From: a virus
Length of the DNA: 42,605 bases
Reading direction: 5' to 3' (one strand)
IMG/VR virus record: IMGVR_UViG_3300009506_000072
Coordinates: 1-42,605 of that record
Shown: positions 31,738-39,305 of the stretch, piece after piece
Position numbering within the stretch: position 1 is the first letter of the stretch
How the letters are laid out: the number at the start of each line of letters is the position of its first letter
Program-made: the position numbers and the translations under genes
Notes under the pieces: generated by a model
Seen by the model: only the letters and a program-made list of their open reading frames with translations
What the model was told of the DNA's origin: nothing
Databases searched by the model: none

Positions 31738-32147
31738 TGAGTGTTAAACGTCAGTGGCGGGTTATGAAACTTCGACAACTGTCGATGGATGAATCTGTCA
31801 GAGCACAGCTCATAAAAGATATCATAAGCCGTAAACATCCCACCATTCAATTGTATGCCTGGAAAGTCCGACATAAGGGCGTCAATCTTATTGCAGAACA
31901 GGCTTTCTTTAATCGTCAGGAAGCAATTAAAGATTGGTACATGGCTAAACGTGTGTGGGAAAATGAAGAACCACCGTCAGGAGTAGTTATCTATGCATGG
32001 AAAATGTGTGTAGATGATATTATTAAACACGCTGATGGTACAACTTTGCGCGAAATGAAGCTTCCTAGGCAACGAGAGATGGATGTTGTTATCCCCCCTT
32101 CCTCTATACAGGAGGATATACAACGAACCCTGCAAAACCAGTCCTAA
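31737..32147 (+). CDS. Unknown basic protein
   Basis: 136 residues. The ATG overlaps the previous stop. The N-terminus is basic (MSVKRQWRVMKLRQL), followed by mixed alpha/beta sequence with a Trp/Tyr-rich middle (LYAWKVRHKGVNLIAEQAFF, VIYAWKMCVDDIIKHADG). The repeated YAWK(V/M) block, about 50 residues apart, hints at a small internal duplication. No motif is recognised. It is the last gene before a 90-base gap. Confidence 0.6.
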   Translation: MSVKRQWRVMKLRQLSMDESVRAQLIKDIISRKHPTIQLYAWKVRHKGVNLIAEQAFFNRQEAIKDWYMAKRVWENEEPPSGVVIYAWKMCVDDIIKHADGTTLREMKLPRQREMDVVIPPSSIQEDIQRTLQNQS

Positions 32148-32189
32148 ACCCCTCCTTTTTATACCCCATATACCTAATTGATTGACTTG

Positions 32190-32213
32190 GGAAACCAGAG
32201 AACTTGGTTTACC
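32190..32213 (+). other. Hairpin in the gap before the protease operon
   Basis: GGAAACCA (32190-32197) pairs with TGGTTTACC (32205-32213), leaving one bulged A, around GAGAACT. No T tract follows, so it is not a standard terminator. It lies in the 90-base gap 32148-32237; nothing else stands out there except a TTGACT without a matching -10 box. Confidence 0.3.
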
Positions 32214-32237
32214 TAAAACAAACATAGGAGGTAACAG

Positions 32238-32510
32238 ATGACCTATCCGAATATGGATCTGCAATCCTTGCCCGCGAGTATTGACTTGCGTGTTGGAACA
32301 GATCAGGCCGAACGTGCGATTCAGCTTTCGTACTGGCAAGTCTGGGCAGGAATCCAGTCGTTGAACATTATCGACGATCTGGGTATTGTTCCTGAGGTTG
32401 TGGTAAATGCTGGTGACGAAACTGCGTTTGCTACAGCTCTTGACAACCTTATTGCTGCTCTAGTTGCTGCTATGGTTTACTACGACGAAATTCTTGCGAT
32501 GGTTCCGTAA
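32238..32510 (+). CDS. Small helical structural-region protein
   Basis: 90 residues with a helical C-terminal half (AFATALDNLIAALVAAMVYY) and a short N-terminal region (LQSLPASIDLRVGTDQAERA). AGGAGGTAACAG precedes ATG 32238, a strong site that marks it as the first gene of a well-translated block. The C-terminal helix is hydrophobic but also fits a packed helix. The position ahead of the protease and capsid genes suggests a small head protein; no family is recognised. Confidence 0.7.
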   Translation: MTYPNMDLQSLPASIDLRVGTDQAERAIQLSYWQVWAGIQSLNIIDDLGIVPEVVVNAGDETAFATALDNLIAALVAAMVYYDEILAMVP

Positions 32511-32518
32511 GGTGAATC

Positions 32519-32884
32519 ATGGAACCCCGGCGGCTGATTGACGCTAACATTGTTCCGGGTGAATCCGTTACACGCTTTCATCTGGCGGTTGATAACCCAA
32601 TGTTTCCGGATAGCAGCACTGAACTCCATGTAGCCCATCATGACGATGGCGACCTAAAAGAACCCGCACAGTGGTACAATATTTACGAGCACCCCTCAGA
32701 AGAACATCTTAGGCTAGTTCGTGAAGCACTTAATATTGATGAGGAAGATTGGAAGATCGTAGAGCACATGCTCGGATCATTTCGGTGGGTTATCTACCGG
32801 CACCCCAAACCTCCTCAACGCGCCGAAATTTGTGTTGATGTCGCTGGTATAAAAGCCAACGAATGGACAACAACCTATTTCTAG
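32519..32884 (+). CDS. Small alpha/beta protein before the protease gene
   Basis: 121 residues: an N-terminal beta region (FHLAVDNPMFPDSSTELHVA), then a helical middle with acidic residues (EEHLRLVREALNIDEEDW) and a strand RWVIYRHPKPP. AAGGTGAATC precedes ATG 32519. It has no enzyme motif that I recognise. The gene sits immediately before the protease in a well-spaced operon, so it may be a prohead component. Confidence 0.65.
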   Translation: MEPRRLIDANIVPGESVTRFHLAVDNPMFPDSSTELHVAHHDDGDLKEPAQWYNIYEHPSEEHLRLVREALNIDEEDWKIVEHMLGSFRWVIYRHPKPPQRAEICVDVAGIKANEWTTTYF

Positions 32885-32894
32885 GAGATCACTG

Positions 32895-34421
32895 ATGACT
32901 GACCTGATTGAAGTTATACCCTTTGAGTATCAGATTGTAGAATCTGAGAATGGCGCGTTTCACGTGGAAGGGGTTTTTCAGCGGTCAGATATCGAGAATG
33001 CGAACAAGCGTGTGTATCCTCGTCGGATTTGGGAAAAACAATTGGGCGACCCGAAGATTTCTGAAGCCCTTCAGAGTCGTTCGATGTATGGTGAGCTAGA
33101 CCATCCCTCTGACGGGAAGACATTATTGAAGCGTGTGTCTCACGTAGTTACTGACCTCCATCTTAACGAGGATGGCACAGTGACCGGTGGGGCAGATATT
33201 TTGCCTACACCCAACGGACAGATCCTTAAGACTCTCTTTGAGTCGGGTACCCAAGTCGGAATTAGTTCTCGGGGGTCAGGTTCCGTGCAAAATGGTGTAG
33301 TACAGGAGGATTTCAAGCTAGGTACTTTTGATTTCGTAGCGCGACCCTCCACTCCAGGTGCGCTCCCCCGCTTAGCGGGGGAAACTAGCGGTAAGAAGTC
33401 TCGTACTGAGGCCGATGACACCATTGAGAATGCCGTTGTACTAGATGCTGAAGATGTTGATTCCGACCTCTTCGACAAACTCTGTAAAGAGCTGGAAAGC
33501 ATTGATGCCAAGGGCAGTTTCAGTAGTGAACTCACTGAGGACGAACTTTCTACCATGGACTTCAACGACATCGCTCATGATGTTACCGTTTTGCATAACG
33601 CAATAATGGAAGAGCAGGAGTTTTCTCCTGAGTTCGTGAGTGAAGCCAGTGAAGATATCCTAAATCTTGGTGGCGCACTAACTCAATTAGCGGCTGACCA
33701 CCCCGAACATGGAACAGTTATTTCAGATCTACTAGAAAAAATTGAGCAGAGCCGTGAGGCCCTGATTACACAGGTCCCACGAAAAATTGTTAAGGAGGAA
33801 CCCATGGACAGGCTTCAATTCATTAAAGATCGTCTCCAGGAGTCAGCTATGCAGGCTGACGAGGAGATCATGCAAGAAGCCGAAGAACTGCGTCAGGAAC
33901 TAGAAAGCCTTTCTGATGATGAGCTTATCCAAGTAGCTTTGGAAGCTGGTGTTCTTGAAGAGGACGATGAGGAAGATGGTGAGGACGACATGAATGCCGA
34001 AGTTACCGTTCAAGATCTTCTGGATTATATCGAAGAGCTTGAGAACACCAATGAAGAGGCAACTGAGCTTATTACAGAGATGGCCGAAGCTCTCGAAGAG
34101 TCAGAAGATGTGGATGACCTTAAGCTGAAGTATGAAGCTTCGCTTAATATCATCTTGGAGACCGTTGGTCGCTATCAGCTTCTGCAAGAAGCAGTCGGAG
34201 GCGAGGAGAAGGCCGAAGAGATTATGGAAGCTCATATCCAGGCTCTTGAGGCCGCATCGGACAATGTTACTGAAGGTAAAGAAGAGCGGCAGCAGCTTAC
34301 CGAGGGAGATGACGACGTAGTGGCTGTTGAGGATCTTTTGAACGGCGGTAACCTTGAAGAAGATGTAAAAATGCGTCGTTATGTGGAATTGGCAGAAGGC
34401 GCTGTTGGCAGGCTGAACTAA
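32895..34421 (+). CDS. Prohead protease fused to a scaffold-like domain (T4 gp21-like)
   Basis: 508 residues. Residues 1-160 match the T4 gp21 protease: GVFQRSDIENANKRVYPRRI (26-45), the His motif GELDHPS (His70), a strand ILPTPNGQILKTLFESG (102-118), the Ser motif GISSRGSGS (Ser124 or Ser125) and FDFVARPS (145-152). It cuts head proteins during maturation, usually after L/I-x-E. Residues about 165-508 are acidic and helical, like a scaffold. AAGGAGG followed by in-frame ATG 33804 (Met304) could yield a separate 205-residue scaffold. A strong GC hairpin lies at the domain boundary (33364-33382). Confidence 0.85.
   Translation: MTDLIEVIPFEYQIVESENGAFHVEGVFQRSDIENANKRVYPRRIWEKQLGDPKISEALQSRSMYGELDHPSDGKTLLKRVSHVVTDLHLNEDGTVTGGADILPTPNGQILKTLFESGTQVGISSRGSGSVQNGVVQEDFKLGTFDFVARPSTPGALPRLAGETSGKKSRTEADDTIENAVVLDAEDVDSDLFDKLCKELESIDAKGSFSSELTEDELSTMDFNDIAHDVTVLHNAIMEEQEFSPEFVSEASEDILNLGGALTQLAADHPEHGTVISDLLEKIEQSREALITQVPRKIVKEEPMDRLQFIKDRLQESAMQADEEIMQEAEELRQELESLSDDELIQVALEAGVLEEDDEEDGEDDMNAEVTVQDLLDYIEELENTNEEATELITEMAEALEESEDVDDLKLKYEASLNIILETVGRYQLLQEAVGGEEKAEEIMEAHIQALEAASDNVTEGKEERQQLTEGDDDVVAVEDLLNGGNLEEDVKMRRYVELAEGAVGRLN
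33364..33382 (+). other. Strong GC hairpin at the protease/scaffold junction
   Basis: TCCCCCGC (33364-33371) pairs perfectly with GCGGGGGA (33375-33382) with a TTA loop, one of the most stable small hairpins in the window. It falls at codons about 157-163, right after the protease domain. There is no T tract. It may slow ribosomes between domains or be incidental. Confidence 0.5.
33792..33806 (+). promoter_or_regulatory. Internal ribosome binding site and start for a scaffold product
   Basis: AAGGAGG (33792-33798) lies five bases before ATG 33804, which is in frame with the protease gene. The ideal spacing and full consensus make it as good as the starts of the capsid and tail genes. The product would be residues 304-508, which begin MDRLQFIKDRLQESA and are acidic and helical. 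Confidence 0.65.
33804..34421 (+). CDS. Candidate independent scaffolding protein from internal start
   Basis: 205 residues, the C-terminal part of the protease reading frame, translated from ATG 33804. Acidic and helical: LQESAMQADEEIMQEAEELR, VQDLLDYIEELENTNEEATE, with several I/L-x-E sites that a gp21-type protease could cut to remove the scaffold. Composition and length fit phage scaffolding proteins. The arrangement recalls lambda C/Nu3, where the scaffold is made from inside the protease gene. Separate production is inferred from the ribosome site and not proven. Confidence 0.55.
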   Translation: MDRLQFIKDRLQESAMQADEEIMQEAEELRQELESLSDDELIQVALEAGVLEEDDEEDGEDDMNAEVTVQDLLDYIEELENTNEEATELITEMAEALEESEDVDDLKLKYEASLNIILETVGRYQLLQEAVGGEEKAEEIMEAHIQALEAASDNVTEGKEERQQLTEGDDDVVAVEDLLNGGNLEEDVKMRRYVELAEGAVGRLN

Positions 34422-34453
34422 ACATAGGAAAAGAATTATAAGGAGGATCGATC

Positions 34454-35821
34454 ATGCAAACCCACGAACTTCACGCACTTGGTGAAAGGGGAAAGCAGCT
34501 TGCAGAGGGCTATTGGCGTCCACTTGTGGAGTCAATTGAAGATAAATCAGCTCGGGAGCTGACTGCGCTTCTGCTTGAGAATGAAAGAATGTACATTCAA
34601 AACATGGAAGAGGATGTAAAGATTCAAAGTATTGGATCATTTGAGAAGTTTGTCTTCCCAATCGTCCGCGCCGTGTTCCCCAATCTTATTGCTAAAGATA
34701 TCGTTAGCGTCCAGCCGATGACTGGACCCACCTCGCTGGTATTCTACCTTGATGCCGTGTACGGCACTACCAAGGGTAGCGTTACCGCTGGTGACACGAT
34801 GTTCAGCGCCCGTAAGGGTCACCTTGCGGACGATCAATATTCGTCTGAATTCGTAGACGGCGAGACTTTCCAGGCTCTGTCTGCGACTGATGCCATTTCA
34901 TTTACTCTAGGATTCCATTCTTGCCGTCCGGGTACTTTCTCGGCTTCTTACACTGACCAGACTGGTGCCGTTACCGTTTCGGACAATGGTGTTGGTGGTC
35001 TTGTAGGTAGTGGTGGAGATGGTATCACAGTTGGTGTCATCAACTACGCAACTGGCGCAGTTTCATGGACCGCTGGCAGCAATTTGGCTACTGCCGTAAC
35101 CGGTAGCTACTATTACAATTCTGAGGGATCTGACCAGATTCCTATCGTAGACATTAACCTGTCTAGCGTGCCCGTGCGTGCGATTCCGCACAAGTTGCGT
35201 GCGCGTTGGTCGGTTGAAGCTGCAACTAACCTGAAGGCTATTCATGGTATGGATGCCGAGTCTGAGCTGGTTGCGCTTCTGTCCGAGAAGATCCGGTGGG
35301 ATGTTGACCGTAGGGTTATCTCCGACCTCTTCACTATCGCTTCGGCTGGTTCCGTTACCTGGAACAAGCCTGCTCCTGCGGCGATTTCGTACAACGATCA
35401 CAAGCAGACCTTCATCGATGCGTTGATTGAAGCCAGCAACCTGATCTTCCGTGCGACTCGTCGTGGTACCGGTAATTTCGTTGTTTGCGGTACCAATGTG
35501 GCGAACGTCGTTGAGTCTCTCTACGGCTTCCGTCCGCAGGCTGTGGCTGGTAATGGCGTTGTGTTTGTTGGTACTCTCCAGGGTCGTTGGTCGATTTACA
35601 AGGACCCGTATATGGATGCGGATTCGTTCCTGGTTGGTTGGAAGGGTTCGTCCTTCCTTGAGGCCGGTTACGTGTATGCTCCATATGTACCGCTGTATAC
35701 TACACCAACCTACGTGCTGGATGACATGCTGAACCGTAAGGGGATGATGAGCCAGTACGGTGTAAAGGCGATCAACGGTGACTTCTACGCTACCGGAACG
35801 GTTACCTACAACGTGGTATAA
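34454..35821 (+). CDS. Major capsid protein, T4 gp23-like
   Basis: 455 residues. The key match to gp23 is VRAVFPNLIAKDIVSVQPM, followed by TGPTSLVFYLDAVYG; T4 has a VRRAIPNLIAFDICGVQPM segment and a related AVYG segment. An N-terminal helical region (1-60) probably acts as a prosegment; L40-L41-E42 is one possible protease site of the L-x-E type. Residues about 158-225 form a beta module that is also found in the sheath protein. The gene is preceded by AAGGAGG and followed by a terminator, as expected for the most abundant head protein. The protein forms the hexamers of the capsid shell. Confidence 0.9.
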   Translation: MQTHELHALGERGKQLAEGYWRPLVESIEDKSARELTALLLENERMYIQNMEEDVKIQSIGSFEKFVFPIVRAVFPNLIAKDIVSVQPMTGPTSLVFYLDAVYGTTKGSVTAGDTMFSARKGHLADDQYSSEFVDGETFQALSATDAISFTLGFHSCRPGTFSASYTDQTGAVTVSDNGVGGLVGSGGDGITVGVINYATGAVSWTAGSNLATAVTGSYYYNSEGSDQIPIVDINLSSVPVRAIPHKLRARWSVEAATNLKAIHGMDAESELVALLSEKIRWDVDRRVISDLFTIASAGSVTWNKPAPAAISYNDHKQTFIDALIEASNLIFRATRRGTGNFVVCGTNVANVVESLYGFRPQAVAGNGVVFVGTLQGRWSIYKDPYMDADSFLVGWKGSSFLEAGYVYAPYVPLYTTPTYVLDDMLNRKGMMSQYGVKAINGDFYATGTVTYNVV

Positions 35822-35851
35822 TCGTTCTGAAATGAACGTGTAGTAACCCAG

Positions 35852-35887
35852 GCCCCTCACAGTTTTGTGGGGGGCTTGTCTTTATTT
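35852..35887 (+). terminator. Intrinsic terminator after the major capsid gene
   Basis: GCCCCTCAC (35852-35860) pairs with GTGGGGGGC (35867-35875; one G-T wobble) around AGTTTT, followed by TTGTCTTTATTT. It lies 31 bases after the capsid stop. Confidence 0.85.
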
Positions 35888-35903
35888 ACAGACGGAGGAT
35901 CTA

Positions 35904-36647
35904 ATGGCACTAGAAAAATATCTATATTTCGACAAGAAGCCTACTAATGTTTGTTGGAATGGCACCTCTTTTCCCATCCAACCCAGAGACGTTATTGCCT
36001 GCTTGCCAGGATTTATTGAGGCTTTTATTGACCCTAAATGGCTCAAGAGACTTCCTAAAGAAGATACCCGCCCGGTGAAGTATACCTTTCCTGCTTCACC
36101 TACTTTCCTTCTTCCAGACCCCTCAAAGGGTCTCCCTGTAAGGTCTGACCCCTCAGCCGGTCCTAATCTCAAGAGTAAACTTCGTGCAAGAATGCTTTTG
36201 GAAGAGCCAGAGATCAATCCTTATGATCTTGGTGTAGAAGACGCCGTGGTGGATGAGGAACCAGAAGTAGTTCTGACAACTAATCCCACCGGGGAAATGA
36301 AGAAGACGAAAGAGGAAGAACCTGTAGAGGAAGTGCTTGAAGAACTCGTAGAAGAGTCTCAAGAAGAGAATGATGAGACGGTTGTGGATTTAGAGCTTCC
36401 TGAACCACCAACAGAAGAGGAAGTTCACGCAGATGTCCCAGAAGAAGATCAAGGACCAGATGTTCCTCTTAAGAGTATTCTCCGGAATGAAACTCGGGGA
36501 GATATCTATGACCGCATGGTTGCTGTACGAGAAGCTGGTTGTCCTTTGAAGCCTGAAATGCTTGATACCTTCAACGAATTCAAGAGCAACAGTACTCGGG
36601 GGATCATGTTCAAGGCTTTGTGGCAGTACTACGGTTTTGATGACTAG
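35904..36647 (+). CDS. Acidic protein between capsid and neck genes
   Basis: 247 residues from ATG 35904 (GGAGG eight bases upstream). A compact N-terminal domain (1-60, LYFDKKPTNVCWNGTSFPIQ) is followed by a Pro-rich stretch and a strongly acidic region (about 110-190, VEEVLEELVEESQEENDETV). A C-terminal helical domain (about 195-247) ends ALWQYYGFDD. The acidic centre looks disordered and might mimic DNA or form a linker. The position between capsid and neck genes suggests a head accessory protein. Unknown family. Confidence 0.65.
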   Translation: MALEKYLYFDKKPTNVCWNGTSFPIQPRDVIACLPGFIEAFIDPKWLKRLPKEDTRPVKYTFPASPTFLLPDPSKGLPVRSDPSAGPNLKSKLRARMLLEEPEINPYDLGVEDAVVDEEPEVVLTTNPTGEMKKTKEEEPVEEVLEELVEESQEENDETVVDLELPEPPTEEEVHADVPEEDQGPDVPLKSILRNETRGDIYDRMVAVREAGCPLKPEMLDTFNEFKSNSTRGIMFKALWQYYGFDD

Positions 36648-36664
36648 TTTATAGGGGGCGATAA

Positions 36665-37387
36665 ATGGTACAACCGGCAGCCTTTACCAATAGTTACATC
36701 ATTGACTGGGTTCGTAAGAAGTTGGGTGACCCCACCATTCAGGTAGAATTAGATGAGACTCAGATTACTCAAGTTATTGATGACGTTAAAGAACTATTTA
36801 TGAAGTATCGTCCGCTAGAGTATAATGTGGGCGCTCAATATGCCCGTGGGCATTATCTTATTGACCCACCAACGGATGCTATTGGGGTATTGGATGTAGA
36901 GTTTGTACGTAATGACTTCGCTACTTATGAGAGTGTAGAGGGGGCATTACTGTATGACCCCTTTTACTTTTTGTCTGCTGGTGGCATTACGGGTATTGAT
37001 GTTCAAACCTACGATATGGTTCGTCACTGGTTAGAACTTATCAGTCGTGAGTTTGGATCGGAAGAAGGGTACCTACTTTTAGATGATGGAAGAGTCTTCC
37101 TTCAGGTTCCTGGTACCTTCGATGTCACTATAAAATGGGCGATGCCATGGACAGGTTTAGAGAATCTTCATCGTCCTTATCAACAGCTTTTTCTCAATCT
37201 TACACTAGCTAAAAGTCGTCAAATTCTTGGTCATATTCGTGGAAAGTTTGCTCAGGGTGTTCCTGGAGCCGGTACCATGGTTCAGTTAGATGGTGAGTAC
37301 CAGCGTGAAAAAGGAGCCGCAGACGAAGAAAAGTATACGGATGAACTAATTCGTACTAGCCCATACTTCCTACCTTCATTGGGGTAA
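36665..37387 (+). CDS. Head-tail connector (neck) protein
   Basis: 240 residues. The start SYIIDWVRKKLGDPTIQVEL and a following helix ITQVIDDVKELFMKYRPL are typical of connector proteins that begin with such a helix pair. The middle is beta-rich (HYLIDPPTDAIGVLDVEF), then KWAMPWTGLENLHRPYQQLF and a helical C-terminal part. GGGGGCG lies before ATG 36665. It is the first gene of the neck block (connector, adaptor, gp10-type, gp15-type, sheath). It may play the part of T4 gp13, but direct similarity is not clear from reading. Confidence 0.65.
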   Translation: MVQPAAFTNSYIIDWVRKKLGDPTIQVELDETQITQVIDDVKELFMKYRPLEYNVGAQYARGHYLIDPPTDAIGVLDVEFVRNDFATYESVEGALLYDPFYFLSAGGITGIDVQTYDMVRHWLELISREFGSEEGYLLLDDGRVFLQVPGTFDVTIKWAMPWTGLENLHRPYQQLFLNLTLAKSRQILGHIRGKFAQGVPGAGTMVQLDGEYQREKGAADEEKYTDELIRTSPYFLPSLG

Positions 37388-37390
37388 ATT

Positions 37391-37903
37391 ATGCCGTTAC
37401 CATTATTTGGTCCTACTAAAGATCGCCGGTTGATGGAACAGATCAACAAAGAGATGTATGAATTGTATATGCATCAGATGGATGTGTACAAGCTGAACTT
37501 TAGAACCGGTTCAGAGACTTACGTGTACCACGAGGATGTCCATCGGGAGCTTCCGGCTGAAGTTTCTTACACCATTGAAGCATACGTGGATGTTACCGAT
37601 AATGGTATGGCTGTGTTATACAAACAAGGTCAACAGCTTGATCGGCGTTTATACGTTTACACTAGTCGTAAGGGGCTGGAAGATGTATTGAAGTCTCTGA
37701 ATTTAGACTACTATCGAGATGTACCTACGGATGGAGATGTTGTACGTATTCAAGATGGGTTATGGGAGGTTATAACCGTAGACCCAGAGGGATACCACAT
37801 GAACGATAACCGCTATCCTTTCGATTTCCAATTCTTGATTACTCCTCTTCAGCGTTCTAGCATCCCTCAAGATGATACTCATGAAGTGTTTAAGAGACTC
37901 TAA
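37391..37903 (+). CDS. Head closure/adaptor (neck) protein
   Basis: 170 residues. A helical N-terminus (RRLMEQINKEMYELYMHQMD) is followed by a beta-barrel-like body (AEVSYTIEAYVDVTDNGMAV) and a C-terminal DGDVVRIQDGLWEVITVDPE. The order D.VxIxDGxWEVxxV is common in small neck and stopper proteins. GGGGTAAATT precedes ATG 37391. It lies between the connector and the gp10-type gene. It could be the counterpart of T4 gp14, but the family is not certain. Confidence 0.65.
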   Translation: MPLPLFGPTKDRRLMEQINKEMYELYMHQMDVYKLNFRTGSETYVYHEDVHRELPAEVSYTIEAYVDVTDNGMAVLYKQGQQLDRRLYVYTSRKGLEDVLKSLNLDYYRDVPTDGDVVRIQDGLWEVITVDPEGYHMNDNRYPFDFQFLITPLQRSSIPQDDTHEVFKRL

Positions 37904-38460
37904 TGGCTTTTCGGATTAGGTTGTTCCCAAGAATTAGACAACGGGTAACCAGAGCACTACATAAGCTACGGATAAAATATCATAGAGCTTCTAGTCCTAA
38001 TTTAGCTTCTAGTCCTCGACCTTTTTTTAACAAGGGACTTTCAGCTTTGCAAGGGCTAGGAGAAGAAATGGCTACTGAGTTTGCTGATGACCTAAAACAA
38101 ATAATCACCCGGCAGTTAATTGCTTGGGTACCTTTAAGTTCTGGTTATGCTAAACGTAAACGTATGTTGGGGTTAGACCCCCGTATTCTTATCGCCACTG
38201 GACGGTATGTAAACTCTATTCAACCTATGCAACAACCAGATGGTAGTTGGATTGTTTCTATCCCTGATGAACCTTTACGCCCTGGTAGTAAATATACCCT
38301 AAAGGATTTAGCCCGTTGGTTGGAGTATGGAACTCAGACCATGCCTGCACGTCCACACTGGCGTCCTGCCCAAAATATATGGCGTACTAAGATTTATCAA
38401 ATGAAGAGAAGAGTACACTTCGACCTTGTTCAAGAGTTGAAGAAGTCTGGATTCCGATGA
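37903..38460 (+). CDS. Tail completion protein, HK97 gp10-type
   Basis: 185 residues. The ATG overlaps the previous stop. A very basic N-terminus (RIRLFPRIRQRVTRALHKLR) is followed by a domain whose hallmark is WLEYGTQTMPARPHWRPA near residue 140; the gp10 family has (I/L)EfGTxxxPArPfxrPa at the same place. A SGYAKRKRMLGLDPRILIATGRYVNSIQ segment carries the usual Thr-Gly-Arg loop of the family. The protein probably seals the tail-head interface. A short direct repeat (GCTTCTAGTCCT, twice) encodes ASSP twice near residue 28. Confidence 0.75.
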   Translation: MAFRIRLFPRIRQRVTRALHKLRIKYHRASSPNLASSPRPFFNKGLSALQGLGEEMATEFADDLKQIITRQLIAWVPLSSGYAKRKRMLGLDPRILIATGRYVNSIQPMQQPDGSWIVSIPDEPLRPGSKYTLKDLARWLEYGTQTMPARPHWRPAQNIWRTKIYQMKRRVHFDLVQELKKSGFR

Positions 38461-39305
38461 CTGATAACTGGACAAGCAGTATTTACCGCCCGGACCACTT
38501 TCCGGAGACTCAGCAGATTGCTACTGAGCGGGTGGAGAACTATGACGTTATCGCTCGTCACGATATCGCGTTGATGAACTATTTCACTTTCTGGATGCCC
38601 TTCAGGGACAAGACAACCAATATTCTTTACGAGAAGCTGGTCCCTATGGTGTTTGCTACGCCACGAAGAGAGTATTCTGAAAGGGATTTGAATGCTGGGG
38701 ATGATGCTAGACGAACTGGTATGGAATGGGAGGGAGATTTCCCTCCGACACAGCTTGAGAGAATTGTTTATCCCTCTGTATCGGTAACCAGATTAGACAT
38801 CACCTATGACCAGACTAGATTCGCTTACCCTGCTTGGCGAAAACTTATTTACTCTGATGATTTGAATATGGCTTTGCAGTCTAATTTTCCTTTACCTTAT
38901 AACTTCTCATATCAATTTGACTTTTGGATGTTGGATCAAGTCCATTGGAACATTTTTCAGGAGTCCTGGGCACGAAAGTTTCCAAGACCTACACATTGGC
39001 TCGATGTTAACTATCCTAAGCCTTGGGAAGTACAAACTGTTCACATGCAGACACAAGGGATATTATCAAATACTTCTACTCTTGAAGGTGTAGAAGATCA
39101 ACGACAACTTCGTGGTGTGGCTACGGTTAATGTGTTTGGTTGGATTCCTCTTCCCACTACTTGGGTGCGTACTATCCAAAAGGTCACCATTGATGTTATT
39201 GAGGAAAGCTCTGAAGAGATTCTTCAGACATATGAAACTGAATTAGCAAGTAAGCAATTGTTCTGGGAAACCGGAGATAAGGATCAGGTGTTGACATGGA
39301 AGTAA
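38457..39305 (+). CDS. Tail terminator/sheath stabiliser, T4 gp15-like
   Basis: 282 residues. The order of segments follows T4 gp15: a beta region (YFTFWMPFRDKTTNILYEKL), a central strand pattern ending SVSVTRLDITYDQTRFAYPA, and a helix LDQVHWNIFQESWARKF. The C-terminal LRGVATVNVFGWIPLPTTW has a counterpart in gp15 (a strand ending in FEVNGWMYPP). gp15 caps the tail tube and sheath and joins them to the neck. The start is an ATGA overlap with the preceding gene. The A/T content rises across the middle of the gene. Good but not certain. Confidence 0.65.
   Translation: MTDNWTSSIYRPDHFPETQQIATERVENYDVIARHDIALMNYFTFWMPFRDKTTNILYEKLVPMVFATPRREYSERDLNAGDDARRTGMEWEGDFPPTQLERIVYPSVSVTRLDITYDQTRFAYPAWRKLIYSDDLNMALQSNFPLPYNFSYQFDFWMLDQVHWNIFQESWARKFPRPTHWLDVNYPKPWEVQTVHMQTQGILSNTSTLEGVEDQRQLRGVATVNVFGWIPLPTTWVRTIQKVTIDVIEESSEEILQTYETELASKQLFWETGDKDQVLTWK

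Noticed and set aside
32182-32210. TTGACT as the -35 box of a promoter before 32238
   Set aside because: At 17 bases the -10 position reads TGGTTT, which is not a usable -10 box.
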